Positions 34,961 through 46,358 of a stretch of DNA of 64,000 nucleotides are shown in pieces (within the stretch, counting starts at the first letter, position 1; each line of letters begins with the position of its first letter). Where the stretch lies: assembly GCA_022605955.1 (NCBI GenBank), contig JAKCOZ010000003.1, positions 61,876,179-61,940,178 of the forward strand, in the 5' to 3' direction. Made by a program: the position numbers and the translations under genes. This DNA is from Rallus limicola (Eukaryota; Chordata; Aves; Gruiformes; Rallidae). Under the pieces are notes generated by a model. The model searched no databases and had not been told where the DNA came from. It saw only the letters and a program-made list of their open reading frames with translations.

Positions 34961-36719
34961 GGCAAGGGATGAACACTTAGTCTCTCCTAACTCGATCTCC
35001 TCTTGGTATATAACTTCTGCAATGAACTGAGAAAGCGTGCCTTCCTATAAGACACTAGTTTGGCCAGGGAGCAGTGGTATTATTGTCAGTCTTCTCCCTC
35101 AGATGATGTTGCTACAGCAGCTGCTTTTCTGCGCAAGACTGGCTCCTTCTGTCAGGAGGGGCCCTGGCTGACCTGGCTCAAGGGCCAGCGCATGAGCAGA
35201 GATGGCACCATGGCTTCCCTGGTAATGCCTGGAAGCTGCAGGATCCCCAGCACTTGCAGCCACCACCTTCCCATCTCACACAAGGCACCAGCAACCTGCA
35301 GTGGGACTAACACCAGCCACGAGCATGACCAGATTCACGTCTGTGTTTCCTTATGGAGAATGATTCTGTCACCCACAGACGGGATGTTACAGACATGTGC
35401 CTGCCTGCCTGAGTTATCCTTCTCTGTAGGCACAGAACAACATCAAGTCTGGAGATGCAGCCAAAGCGGTGTGCTGGGTGCTGCTCCCCAGCTGGGTGTG
35501 GAAGCCAAGCCCCAGCCGCCCCACACTGTGTCCTGCTCAGCACACCATTGCTGTCACCACCCCTGGCAAAAATACAGAGGAGCCACACGGGGATCTGCAG
35601 GTGGCTGATAGCCCAGCAAACTGCTGGGTGCTTACTCCGTGTTCCATGCTCAGGCACAGAGCCGTGGTGCTTGGGAATGAGGAGGGGAGGAGGCACGAAC
35701 AGCCCACAGGGAAGCACACACAGTGAGGGGAAAGGGAGGTTGACTTGCTTGAGCACACAGACCACTAACACATGCAAAAAATTATTTACTGGGGCAGCAG
35801 GCGCACAGGGATGGGATGCCCGTGTGCCTCAGGGGTACATGTGAACACACACACACTGTGAGCACACAGGGACAGCTGCTACAGGTATGCAGAGGGGTGT
35901 GTAACAGCGCCTGTGCACTGACCACGAGTGCACACGAGTTGCACCCATCGGCCCAGCAGTTGGTATGTGTTTGCTGGCAGGCGTAGCAGTGCACACACAC
36001 ACCCTCATACCCTGTATAAGCACCTTAGATACACTGCAGGCATGTGGTGACTACACCGCAGCGTTACACATATGACTGCAGGCAAACAAACACATGGGCA
36101 CTGTAACTGTATGTGTCCAAGGGATGCACAAACATCGCCAATTTCCCTGATACAGCAAGAAGGGGGTATTGCTCATTTGTAGGCTTCATCACCATGTACA
36201 TAGTCTTTTTCCACCTGCTCTGCATTTGTTGGCCATCTCTTCAAGACCCTGACACACTGCCAACAGAGGGAAACCTCTGCAGTGATTAGAGACCCGACAA
36301 CATGCCCCACTTGTCTGAATGGCATCCCAGAAACATGCCCACAAGGATTTAGAGCCAACACTTGGTAGCTTGATAGGGCAATGCCTTTCCTGCTGCTTTA
36401 ACGGCTTTTAAAGAAATCCTTATATGTCATTTAGCTAAAAGTTGCAGCTGAAGAGTCGATAAACTCCCAGGCGAGCGCTGCATGGGACAGCTTGAACTCT
36501 GCCCGTGTGCGAGTCCAGCGCAAGAAGGCAAACAGGATGGAGGTCGCCAGAGCTCTAACATCACCGAGCAATTCGATTCCCTCCCGGGGCTCCCTGTCTC
36601 AGCTGGAAAGTTTTCTGTATTGACACGAGCACCGTTTATTTTGGCTGCACAGCACTGTCTCCAGCAGCCCCACAGATCCAGCTGCGTCAGGAGAGGGACT
36701 GCACAACACACAGCCCTGC
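34961..36719. other. Unique sequence with a CA-rich stretch, no gene seen
   Basis: At 35840-36005 there is a degenerate CACACA / GTGCACAC-rich stretch, possibly a decayed minisatellite. The open frame at 35060-35608 (182 codons) has no domain, and an opposite-strand frame overlaps it. Nothing else was recognised. Confidence 0.5.
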
Positions 36720-37050
36720 ATCCCCGCCGGGTACCACTGCCGGCAGCCTCTCCGAGCCGTGCTGGGAGGGTACAGCCCGACGGACGGGGTCAGGCTGCCC
36801 CAGGAGTGCGCTGTGGAGGGAATGATTGCTGCGAAGTCGGATTTCGCTCTCGCCCGACGCCGCGAGTGCCGCTTCATTAGCTACGCCACATCCAGCCTGC
36901 GTGAGGCAGGGCCGAATAGCAATTTGCCGTCGCAACTCCCCTCGGCTTCCAATCAGACCATTTACCTGGGGGCCAAAGCCAGCGTTTAAGTGCCTCACTT
37001 CAGAAGCCTCTGCTTGGAATGCGCCGCCGAAGCATTTCCATGGCAGAAAT
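36720..37050. promoter_or_regulatory. CpG-island-like block, possible promoter or enhancer
   Basis: By hand count there are about 28 CpG dinucleotides in 330 bp of GC-rich sequence, close to the number expected from base composition. The surrounding tens of kilobases are CpG-depleted. The densest part is at 36820-36870 (CGCTCTCGCCCGACGCCGCG). A homeodomain-like core TTCATTAGCTACG and a CCAAT box (ATTGG on the minus strand, CCAATCAGA at about 36950) are embedded. Overlapping frames of 120-150 codons on both strands reflect the absence of stops in GC-rich DNA and match no family. It could be the promoter of an unannotated transcript, a distal CpG-rich enhancer or a first exon. Confidence 0.5.
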
Positions 37051-38022
37051 CTCCTCAGCCGGCAGGCCCAGCAGCCAGGCCGAGGGCTGAGTGAGTCACA
37101 GAGGCTCCATTTCCCTGCCTCGCTCCCGGGGAATAACATTTGCTTATCGACCCCTACCTGGGGCTTTTCGAGGATTAGTGACTAATGCAGCCTGGCTGGG
37201 GATGGGATGCAGAGCTGGTGTAAGCCAGCCTGCTCCCCAGCACTCAGAGAAGTTTGCTTTATGGTTTGACCATAGTATCTGGTTTGGGGGTTGGGTTTTG
37301 GGTTTTTTTAGGTTTGCTTCTTGCAGCTCCATACAAGCACCGGGCATTGGTTCCTTCATTTCAAGAGAGAGCACCCAGGTGGGACAGGCCGCGTGGGGAA
37401 AAAATGGTTTGCCCTTGCTGCTGTGTCTTCTTGCAGAGCAAGAGACTGCCGTTCCCTGGGGCTGGCTGTCAGTCTGGCTTTTTCCACTGGTACTAAAGTC
37501 AATCACAAACATGTATGAAAAATAAACCTGCCAAGAGAGAATAAAACCAACAAAAAACAATCAGTGTTTGCTGAAAGGGAGAAAACCTGAGCAGCACAGC
37601 ATTCATTCCTGCTTTCTAACATGGTGTCACAAGATACAGGAAGCTTTATGAAAAATAACCAAAGAATAATTGCTCTTGAAAGGCTGGTATTTGGCAGACA
37701 CATCTCCTTTGCAAAAATGTCCTCTGTGCTGGGACACTGGTTTGTTCTGATGTGCCAGCCCAGAGGATGATCAGCTATGCTATTATTTACTGTCCTGGAG
37801 AGGGAAGATGTGGAGATTTGCTTGAAAGGGAGGAATAAACTTTCCCACTCTGTCTATGTTTGGATGAACATGCTACCACACGCTAATCCTCTAAGGGATC
37901 AGACACGCTGCAAGAGCTCTCCTCCCTGAGCAAGTTACCCCGTGCACAGTGACCAGGGACATTGCTATTACAATTTGCCTCTCATTTGTGCTCACCTATG
38001 TGTCTGCCATCAGCTTTGGTGA
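37051..38022. other. Unique sequence, no gene seen
   Basis: The region beside the CpG-rich block shows no recognisable exon or repeat. A T/G-rich patch GGGGGTTGGGTTTTGGGTTT lies near 37286-37306. Confidence 0.5.
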
Positions 38023-38395
38023 TTCATAGATTCACAGAATTATCTGGGTTGGAATGGACCTTTCAAATCATCAAGTCCAGCCACCACCCTAACCTGCAAT
38101 CCACTACTAAACCATGTCCCTCAGCACCACAGCTACCCATCTTTTCAACACTTCCAGGGATGATGACTCCACCACCTCCCTGGGCAGCCTGTTCCAATAT
38201 CCAACAACCCTCTCTCTCTGAAGAAATATTTCTTAACACGCAATCTAAACCTACCCTGGTGCAACTTGAGGCCACTTCCTCTTGTCCCATCACTTGTCAC
38301 TAGGGAGAAGAGGTCATCCCCCACCATCTCTACCACTTCCTGTTGGCCTTCTTGGCCACCTGGGCACACTGCTGGCTCATATTCAGCCAGCTATA
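38023..38395 (-). repeat. CR1 LINE 3' fragment, minus strand
   Basis: The plus strand begins at the CR1 3' end: TTCATAGATTCACAGAATTA, TCTGGGTTGGAATGGACCTT and ATCATCAAGTCCAGCCACCA. It continues through TGATGACTCCACCACCTCCC, TGGGCAGCCTGTTCCAATA, CTTGAGGCCACTTCCTCTTG and CTTGGCCACCTGGGCACACT. The minus-strand reading retains [18 protein letters not shown], near the ORF2 end. It is 5'-truncated and broken by indels. Confidence 0.93.
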
Positions 38396-40678
38396 TATGA
38401 ACACCTGCAAAATTTGCCACCTTATTAAAAGTGGCAAGACCATTTCACCAAAGTTTCTGGGAACCTAAATGCTGTCAGTGAATATCTCCTCCCCAAACAT
38501 ACCTGTGTCATGACTCAGTGACTACATGTCCCTGAGTGGAGACCTCAGGCACAATGCCAGCGTTACATATTTACTCCAAAAGCGACCTCAGTCATGAGCC
38601 TCAGTAGGTCCCACCTCACTTCTCTGGGGCTAGAAGGTTCCATGGTGTGGCAGTAAGTCATGCACAGTACCTGCCCTAACCCACAGCTGACAGGACCTGT
38701 ACTCCTGGGACATCCTACGGTCCCCCATCATGCAGTAGCTCCTCTGCAGCAGCTCTGTGTCAAGATTTACTTCTTGTGGTGCATCCTTCTTTTGGAGAGG
38801 CATCAGAGACCTTGAATGACCTCGTAGACGCTGAGCTTCCAGTTGAGGCCTTGAAAGCCAGTGCTAAGTATAGGCTGCAAACTTCTGCTGATGTGGACAT
38901 GCTAATGTGGTTGTGGTGAGGGGCAACCTCCAACCAGCTCTACCCTGTGGGAAATTCCTGCTACACACATGTAACCTGAGGAGCAGTGCTGCGCCTCGTG
39001 TGTGGAGCTTGCTTTGCCACAAAATCATCATTATTCTGGTCCGAGCTGAAGTCTTGCTTGGGGTCAGCCCTGCCTGAGGCTGGCCTGTCTGTGAGCTCTT
39101 ATTTTGCAGACATTTGGTCCCTGTGCAGATCAGAGCCCCACTAGTAAATAAAGCCTCTGTTCCCTTCCCCTTCTGCTTGCTTTGGTACCTTTGCGGGAAG
39201 ACCATTAAGCTATTGGAGATGAGCCAGCAACTCAGAGCCAAATCAAAGCCAACAGCCCCAGACTGCAGCCGTACTGTCTTCCAGCACAACAGGCTGCCTG
39301 CAGGCAAGTTCAAACAAATGCTGCTGCAGTGCCAATCTTTCAATACAGGTACAAACCAGACATCACGGTTCAATACAGCCCTATCGCACTCTGACACACA
39401 AATAACTGGTTTGTGACATGAAGGAACAAGCCTAAATAAATCTTCTGGAGAGAGAAAAATCAAGGTTATTCAGGGAAGGAAGCTGCTTCCCAGTTTCTGT
39501 GGAACTTGGTGGGAAGGTGGGCTGGGCTCCCCAGGAAGGCAGAGTCCATCAGGAGATGAACCTACGAACAGCAGCCGCATCGTGATGTGCATGTCTCCTC
39601 CTATTAGAGAGGACAAGAGCTAAGAAGTGATAAGGCCATTCAAATGTGTTCAGAGTGATCAAAGCTAAGTAGATCTGTGTCTTACATCCCTGGAAGACGA
39701 GGCAGAAGCACAGCTGGTTAGACCAAAGGGCCAAATATACTTGGCCAGATTTTGCCAGTGAGAGGGAGCAGGTGCTGCTCTTGATGCAGACCAGAACTGC
39801 TGCCCTCTCCTCCTCAGCAGAAGCACATATACAGTCACTTCCAGAGCTGATGTTGCTTGGGATTGGACCTGGGGGTGCTTGCAGGAGAGAGCTGTTGGGT
39901 TTCCCTCTGTGCATGCTCTCCCACATGCAACAGGCTCCTTCCTGCTCCACTTCCATCGGTCTGTACTGCTCTGCTAGCAGAGGCATCCCAGAGCAGACCG
40001 CCTTACGGGGATGGGCTAGGAAGAAGCATAACCTCAGCGTTATCTCATGGCTAAGACAAACATAGGGGACGTCAGTCTCTTGGCAGGTGCCTACTGCAAG
40101 GCCAATTCCCTCTCTGCTCCTTTTCCCCACACTTTGTCCATCTCATTATATATCCTGAGAGTTGTGTAAAGTGAGAACTGTCCGGCTTTGTGTGCATAAA
40201 CAACAGACACAACACAGGTTTGTATTTTAGCTGGGTCCTTTTTGAGCCCACTGGCTTTAAATAAAAAAGAAAAAAAAAAAGAAAAAAAAAGTATTATTAG
40301 CAAAAAAACCCACCCATAATAGCAAGCTTAGCTTCCAGGTGCATATCTGAGCACTCCCAGCTGGACCGGTCAGTTCACATGCTGAGCACAGACAACTGAG
40401 ACAGATAAGGAGCTAACGCTGTGGAGCAGAGATTATGCAGTGGACAGAGTGTTTGGGAGACCCTTGACCTGCTGAAGAATAGGAGACTTCACATTGTTTT
40501 TTACAGACGTTGGTACCCAGGATGGAAAACCCAGCATGCTTAGAAGAGAAACCACAGTATCAGGAACACCACCAAAGCCTGCTGTGCTGAAGGCATTCAC
40601 ACTACAACAGCCAGCAGCCCAGAAGAGACATTGATTACAGACAGTTTCTGATGGGAACCTACACTAAAAATTGCTGAG
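38396..40678. other. Unique sequence, no gene seen
   Basis: The minus-strand open frames at 38864-39463 (199 codons) and 39549-40130 (193 codons) show no domain or codon-use signal and are taken as chance. An A-rich stretch lies at 40258-40306. Confidence 0.5.
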
Positions 40679-41082
40679 TGTCCTGGGCTTTGGTTGGGAT
40701 GGAGTTAATTTTCACAAGAAGCTGGGATGGGAGACAGCAAGGACAAATGACCCAAACTGGCCAAAGGATATTCCATACCCTCTGACATCATGCTCAGTAT
40801 ATGAGGCAGGAGCTGGTTGGGGAGCAGAGGTTCACTGCTCAGAGACAGGCTGGGCACGGGGTTCCAGGAGGTAAGCAAATCATATTATATATCACCTGCT
40901 TTGCATATTCTTCTATTAGTGTCACTGTTGTTTTACTCTCCCTTTGCTGCCCCAGTAAACTGTCCTTATCCCAACTCAAAGGTTTTCCCTTCTCCTTCTT
41001 CTCCTCCCCAACCCTCCACAGGGGAAGAAGCGAGTGAGTGGCTGTGAGGTGCTTAGCTGTCAACTAGTGCTGAACCATGACA
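40679..41082 (+). mobile_element. Solo LTR of an avian endogenous retrovirus
   Basis: This 404-bp element runs from TGTCCTGGGCTTTGGTTGGG to GTGCTGAACCATGACA, with TG...CA ends. I recognise the sequence order as a common avian LTR: GATGGAGTTAATTTTCACAA, GACCCAAACTGGCCAAAGGA, TTCCATACC, a TATA-like CAGTATATGAG at 40796-40806, and AGTAAA (40954-40959, a weak polyadenylation-type hexamer). Then come CTGTCCTTATCCCAACTC and the U5 end. It shares its last 120 bp or so with the LTR at 4276-5309. No internal viral genes lie on either side. The 5-bp flanks CTGAG and GGGAG share only GAG, so the target-site duplication is eroded or the boundary is off by a base or two. Confidence 0.85.
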
Positions 41083-42219
41083 GGGAGGACAAGCCTCCTG
41101 AAAGATTATGGTACTGGAGCTGATGTGAGCTGATTTCCTAAACCCTCTGGAAGACATGGGTGCACAGGTGTCTGGCCCTGGTTAAGGCACAGCAGTCTCT
41201 TGGGAGCATTGAAAGCTGCATCCCAGAGAAGAGCCGCATCCTCCTTACAGGACTTGCCTCAGGACATGGTTTAGAAACTAGCTGTACACCTTAGGATGGG
41301 GCTCTCTAAGCTCAGCCTACATCATTCCCAAAGCAGGAGTTGTCCTCATGCTCCATTGGGCCTGGGGATGACAAAGCATCAGGTGAGCAAGTGAACCAGC
41401 TTTTCATGGGAGCACGTACCTGCCTCCACTCCTCTCTCCTCTGGAGAGGCTGATCAAGGATGGCAGCAGACATGGAGCCAAACTGATGGTAAATCCAGTG
41501 CTAGCACCCCAGTACGCCTACAGTTTGCACAGTTCTGATCACAGTGTTGTGCTCAGGGGGCTGACTACCCACCCCGTCCGTGACTTTACAGCCTTGGCTT
41601 TAGCAGTGCGTTAATGGGTGGCTGTGCTGCAAGGACTGAGCAGGGACTCGCTGCTACAAGGGGTCTTTCACCCATGGGGTGGAATTTATCTGCTCTGGAG
41701 AGCACACTGGATCAGTGGGGAGGCTGGCAGAGATCTGCGTACGGCTATGACACTGTCAGTGGGGATAAACTGGAGCATGGAAGAGAGGTTTCAGCATCTT
41801 GAGGTGGCTGCTAAGCCCCAGGGATGCTCTGTTTGCCTGAGGCTGACAGGTCATCTGAGTCACACAGGTTTCCCCTTGCCTGGAAAGGGATATCCATCAT
41901 TCAGCTGACATATAGATCCACAGTCAACTTCTTCAGGCACAATGCCTGTGGAAAGGCAATGAGTCCAACCAGACATCAACACCTGAAGTTGGTCCTGTGG
42001 CACTTACTTCGCCCAAAGGACACTGGTCCTTGGGCTTTCAGTGGCTCCTAATACCACCCTGTGCATATGCCTCTCCTGCAGCAGCCCAGGCTAACCACAA
42101 GCATGGCTGGCCCTTTCACAGGTCAGGAGACAACTGACAGAGGCAGCTGCTCATCAGCAAAGAGCACACAGTGCCCATGGATCTGATTATCCTGGTTTCC
42201 CAGCGGGAGCAAAGACAAC
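41083..42219. other. Unique sequence, no gene seen
   Basis: No gene or transposon was recognised between the LTR and the next CR1 copy. Confidence 0.5.
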
Positions 42220-42552
42220 CCTCAGGTTGGTCCCAGGACAAGGGTCTCCCAGTCCACGGGAAAGGCAGGACAAGGGGGAATGGATTGAAGCTAAAGGAAG
42301 AAAGGTTTAAATTAGATATTAGGGGGAAGTTCTTTACAGAGAGAGTGGTGAGGTGCTGGAACAGGCTGCCCAGAGAGGTGGTGGAGGCCCCGTCCCTGGA
42401 GGTGTTCAAGGCCAGGTTGGATGGGGCCCTGGGCAACCTTGTGTAGATCCAGGCCTGGAGGTTGGTGTCCCTGCCTGTGGCAGGGGGTTGGAACTCTGTG
42501 ATCCTTGGGGTCCCTTCCAACCCAGACCAGCATGTGATTCTGTGATTCTATG
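42220..42552 (+). repeat. CR1 LINE 3' end, well preserved
   Basis: The plus strand carries AAGGCAGGACAAGGGGGAAT, GGTTTAAATTAGATATTAGG, GGAACAGGCTGCCCAGAGAG and GGGGTTGGAACTCTGTGATC. It ends in GTCCCTTCCAACCCAGACCA and the terminal repeat GTGATTCTGTGATTCTATGA, which marks the true CR1 3' end. Frame 42171-42446 keeps [40 protein letters not shown] and [13 protein letters not shown] up to its natural stop. This is the least decayed CR1 3' end in the window, so probably one of the youngest. Confidence 0.95.
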
Positions 42553-43611
42553 AAAGGTGTTCAGAGGCACACAGGCACAGTGCAGAGTAACACAAACAAA
42601 GCTGCAAAGCAGTGGCCTTAGCGGAGGATGATAAAGCTTCGCCGTCTTAGATGATAAACACCATCAGTGGCTGCTTAATAGGTAATGTGGGATTGGCACA
42701 GTCCCAGGGTAGATGTAACACGCCTGTGAGTATGTATATGCGTGACTTCCCATAAATCCACGTCTGACACAAGGACCTCTGTGAACCGGGTTATAAATAA
42801 TTAGCTGGACACATCTGTATTTCTTTCTGCAGCAACACCGTCACCAGGACAAAAGCCGAGGTCTCCTGTGCTTCCAGTGCCTTGGATGGCATGGCCAGAA
42901 GGGGCAGGAGATGGTTCAGGCAGCGTAACCCCTCGCTGCAACCTGTCCAGACATCCTGTAATTAGTCTGGCAGTTTGTGCTCAGCCAAGAAACCTAGCCC
43001 ATCATATCTGAAGAAATCCCTAGAAGGTTAATGCAATATGACCCTTGGCAGCTTGTTCCTGGTATAAATGAGGTCTTATTTTGAGGAATTTATGATTAAA
43101 GCGAATAAAGAACAGTCATCTTTCCGAACATAAGCCGAAGGTAGCCTCTGATTTATTTCTCATGATGCATTTGGTCATGTTCTGTTGTCTTTGCAAATCT
43201 GTATTTTTATTGCATTGACATGTTTCTCAGGTTTAGGTTACATTTCTAATAAATATCTGATGCCATGTTGATTTCCTGTATCGTATTTCATTAGTCTTAG
43301 AGAAGAATGGAGCACTGCTTTTATAAAAACCAGCAGTCTTGAAAGGAGTTTCTAACACAGGGGTTGCCTGCATTTAGCAAGTGATAGCTAGCACAGTAAC
43401 AGTGCTGGCATTGTTAGAAGGGTGCAACCTGCCTTCGCATGGACCTGGTTATCTCAGGATAAAGGTGCCTTATGCCTGCCTAACTGTTTCCATCTGTGAA
43501 GAGGAATAACTCCAACACTGTAAATCGAGGCTTTTAGTGGCGTGGCTTTGGCTGGTAAAAATCACACTGCTAATGGAGCTGTGGCTGGAACAGGGAGGGA
43601 AATCTCGGTCT
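42553..43611. other. Unique sequence, AT-rich in the middle, no gene seen
   Basis: The stretch at 43060-43380 is AT-rich and repeat-free, with AATTTATGATTAAAGCGAAT and TTCATTAGTCTTAG. It might be a conserved element, but I have no strong sign of one. Confidence 0.45.
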
Positions 43612-43634
43612 AGAGAGAGAGAGAGAGAGAGAGA
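43612..43634. repeat. (AG)n microsatellite
   Basis: Twenty-three bases of uninterrupted AG. Confidence 0.95.
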
Positions 43635-44479
43635 CGATCCCAGTGTGGAAGCCATCTGTATAGGAGCCCCTTCTGCAGCCCTGCGTCGGTGTTATACTGG
43701 AGTATACTGGTCTGCTTTGGTCATGACAGTGAAATAATGATGGAGAAGATATTTTTCCGTGAGGACAGGGTCACGGGGCAGCAAAGAAACACAGACCCAT
43801 TCGCTCCAAGTGCCAGTGTTGGCAGAGGAGGGGTCTGGATCAAGTCCCCCATGTTTGGCTCAGTTGGGAGCAGTTGCCCGAGGCTGAATCCCAGTGCATT
43901 CCTGCCCCATCATCCCCACAGGAAATCCTGTGAAGGCTGAAAGCTCTCACTTGTAGCGAAGCTCCTGAGCAGAAGAAGAATCCTCCGGGTCTCCTAAAAA
44001 GACCACTGACACTGGAAGGACAGGGCAGTGGGAAATAGGAAGGATGTGAAGGGAAAAGGTGGTGGTGGCAGCCCTCAAGGAGGAATAATTCCCTGCAGGG
44101 TATGCTCAGCTCGAGGCTTGAGCTTGCATTCCCCTCACCACTATGCATCTCCATCATTTCACTACAATAAGGGACTGAAATCTTTGTTATTCAAATATCC
44201 TCCCTGTGATAAACTACATTATCCTCAGCATTTTCAAGGATCCCTCTCAGAGACATATCTCTTATTTCATTAACTTGGTTGCTGGAGATGAAATCCCTTC
44301 TTCCTTAATTGCTCTGCTCCAACCATCCTTGTTACTCCTCATGAAAGAGGCAGACAATAATCCTAATATCCTTCCTTTTTTTTGTCGCTGTTGCTTAACA
44401 AGAAGAGCCTTGAAATCATTGCCCCTTATTTCCCAGACCTCGCCCGCCGATAGGAAATAATTAACTCCTATCTGAGCTG
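43635..44479. other. Unique sequence, no gene seen
   Basis: No gene or transposon was recognised. Confidence 0.5.
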
Positions 44480-44760
44480 ACGGAGTGGTGGCTGGTGTGT
44501 AGCCAGTTCCAGGTAGTTTGTTATTCCTGCTTTATCGCCTGCTGCAGAAGGGAGGCTGCAAGATTATTTAGCCAAGCTCTGCCTGGGTGTTTATCACTAC
44601 AAGTTTGAGGAAACGGTGCTAGTAATGATTTCATTTTATTTTATTATTTCCTTAAATAAAGGGTATTGTTTAGTTCCGGCGATGCAAATGACAAATCTTC
44701 TCGGGCTCGTTTCATTTAACGAACAAGATTGTCTTTGCTGCAGCCTATGCTACGGCAGAT
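44480..44760. promoter_or_regulatory. Candidate conserved element with perfect octamer
   Basis: Repeat-free block containing the POU octamer ATGCAAAT at 44682-44689, a Sox/Fox-like GGTATTGTTTAG just upstream (44662-44673), CTAGTAATGATTTC and TTCATTTAACGAACAAG. CpGs persist at GTTCCGGCGATG and TCTCGGGCTCG. The Sox-like core sits about 12 bp from the octamer, so it is not a canonical adjacent Oct-Sox composite. Regulatory function is inferred only. Confidence 0.33.
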
Positions 44761-46302
44761 GATCACACAGAGACACCCAAGGGATGCAGGCAGCTGAGAG
44801 ATGCTCAGCAGCAGCATCGGAGCTGGAGTTGCACGGGCTGCCCGCCCAGCTCGGGTTGGGGAGAACGCAACAGGACACCTGGAATTTAACCAGGCTTCTT
44901 GCCATCAAGTGCTGCACGCAAGCAGATTTCTCTGATCATCCCAAAGGTCCCCTTAGCTCAGCATTCACCACTAGCCAACAGGAGATGCCAAGAGAGGCGC
45001 GGAGCATGAGCCAGCATATCTAATCGATACTTCTCCCTGCCTTGTGACTCTCGTTGTGGAACTGTCTGCCACCAATGTGGCTCCCACTGATGTCTCCTGC
45101 AGCATTAAACCTTTAACAACCAAGATGTCCTGCGACGAGGAGTCCACGACTGCCTTAGGTGTTTGGTTTTGAATCTGCCACCTGCCAACTTCGCTCTTTG
45201 CCCTCAGCTGGAAAGGACAATGAACAGCTTTTCCCTGTGCTCACTCCCCCTGCCACTCAGGATTTATTATCTTCCTTCCCTCCAGCTGTGACTGAGAAAT
45301 AATGTTGCTAAATCTCAGCTGAGGTAAAAACGCATTAATCACTACCTTGATTAATTACTGAAGGATCATTTCCTCTCTGTGATACATGGAAATCCCCAAA
45401 CTTCTCGAATCAGAAGTACACTCAAGGTGTTCAGTGTCACATCCATCATCTCCATGAACGTCAGTGTTGGCAGAGGCACACGTGACTGCTCAGACACCCT
45501 CCTTGCAGGGCTAAGACACATATAGTCAAACTTCCTCCTTGCTGGGCAGGGTGTGATAGCAGTCTGGCAGTGGTAGAACACATTGGGTTTGGGAAGATGT
45601 CCCATGGTGACTGACCCTCTGGTTCCCAGTTTCATACTGAGAGTTCCGCCCCTGCTTCTTTGTAGGGTTTACACCCCTGACACCTCAGCTGTTACATGGG
45701 ACTCTGTTTACACTAGAAACTGTCCTCAGGCCTGTCGAAGAGCTCAGTTAGGGCTAGGTCTCCTCCCATAGGAGACAAGATAGCTTTGAAGAAAAATCCA
45801 ACCAAGCTCTCCGTGGGCTCTGCACATTCTCCCCCCCACAGGACACAGCCTGGATGCTGATCCACAGCGCTCACATGCCTATTTCCCCCATCATGGGCAT
45901 GGCTGAAGAATCTCAGTTTGGGAAGCTGTTGTCCATTCCCTTCCTCTGCAGGGCAAGACTGAGGATTTCACTCTACAGGACTGTCAAACAGGGAACCATC
46001 CACTGGCACAAAATTTGATAGGGGAAGGAGGGTAATGATGGCAAGGCAGCTGTCAGCAGGTTACTAGAAGCCACAAAGAGCTATGTCATGTCATGGAGAG
46101 GATTCATCTTTTATCTCTGCTCTGACTTCTTCACACAACTTGTTCCTCTATCCCCTGCAGCTATACAGATTATCAGCTCTTCTGGTGGGTGATGAGCCAA
46201 GCAGTCTTTAAGGTGGGGCACTGGAGAGGTGGTACAGCATGTTAGCAGCAGATCAGAAAGACAAGACACCCTTGGCCAGGAGCAGCTGGCCTGGAGTAAT
46301 TT
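44761..46302. other. Unique sequence, no gene seen
   Basis: Nothing coding was recognised. A short AT-rich patch at 45325-45365 has two homeodomain-type cores (GCATTAATCAC, TTGATTAATTACTG). Confidence 0.5.
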
Positions 46303-46358
46303 CACAGAACTGTAGGGTTTGGAAGGGACCTCAACAGATCATCGAGTCCAACCCCCAA
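46303..46358 (-). repeat. CR1 LINE 3' terminal fragment, minus strand
   Basis: The plus strand shows CACAGAACTGTAGGGTTTGG, AAGGGACCTCAACAGATCAT and CGAGTCCAACCCCC, the CR1 3'-UTR terminus in reverse complement. Only about 55 bp are recognisable. Confidence 0.85.

Noticed and set aside
35060..35608. 182-codon plus-strand frame
   Set aside because: No family resemblance. It is Cys/His/Ser-rich through repeat-like CA/TG sequence, with a 156-codon frame opposite.
35840..36005. CA/GTGCAC-rich stretch as a possible satellite or CRISPR-like array
   Set aside because: The repeats are degenerate dinucleotide-type with no fixed unit and no spacers; a decayed simple repeat.
38864..40130. Two minus-strand frames of 193-199 codons
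   Set aside because: No domain, and no continuity of coding signal between them. Not supported as a gene.
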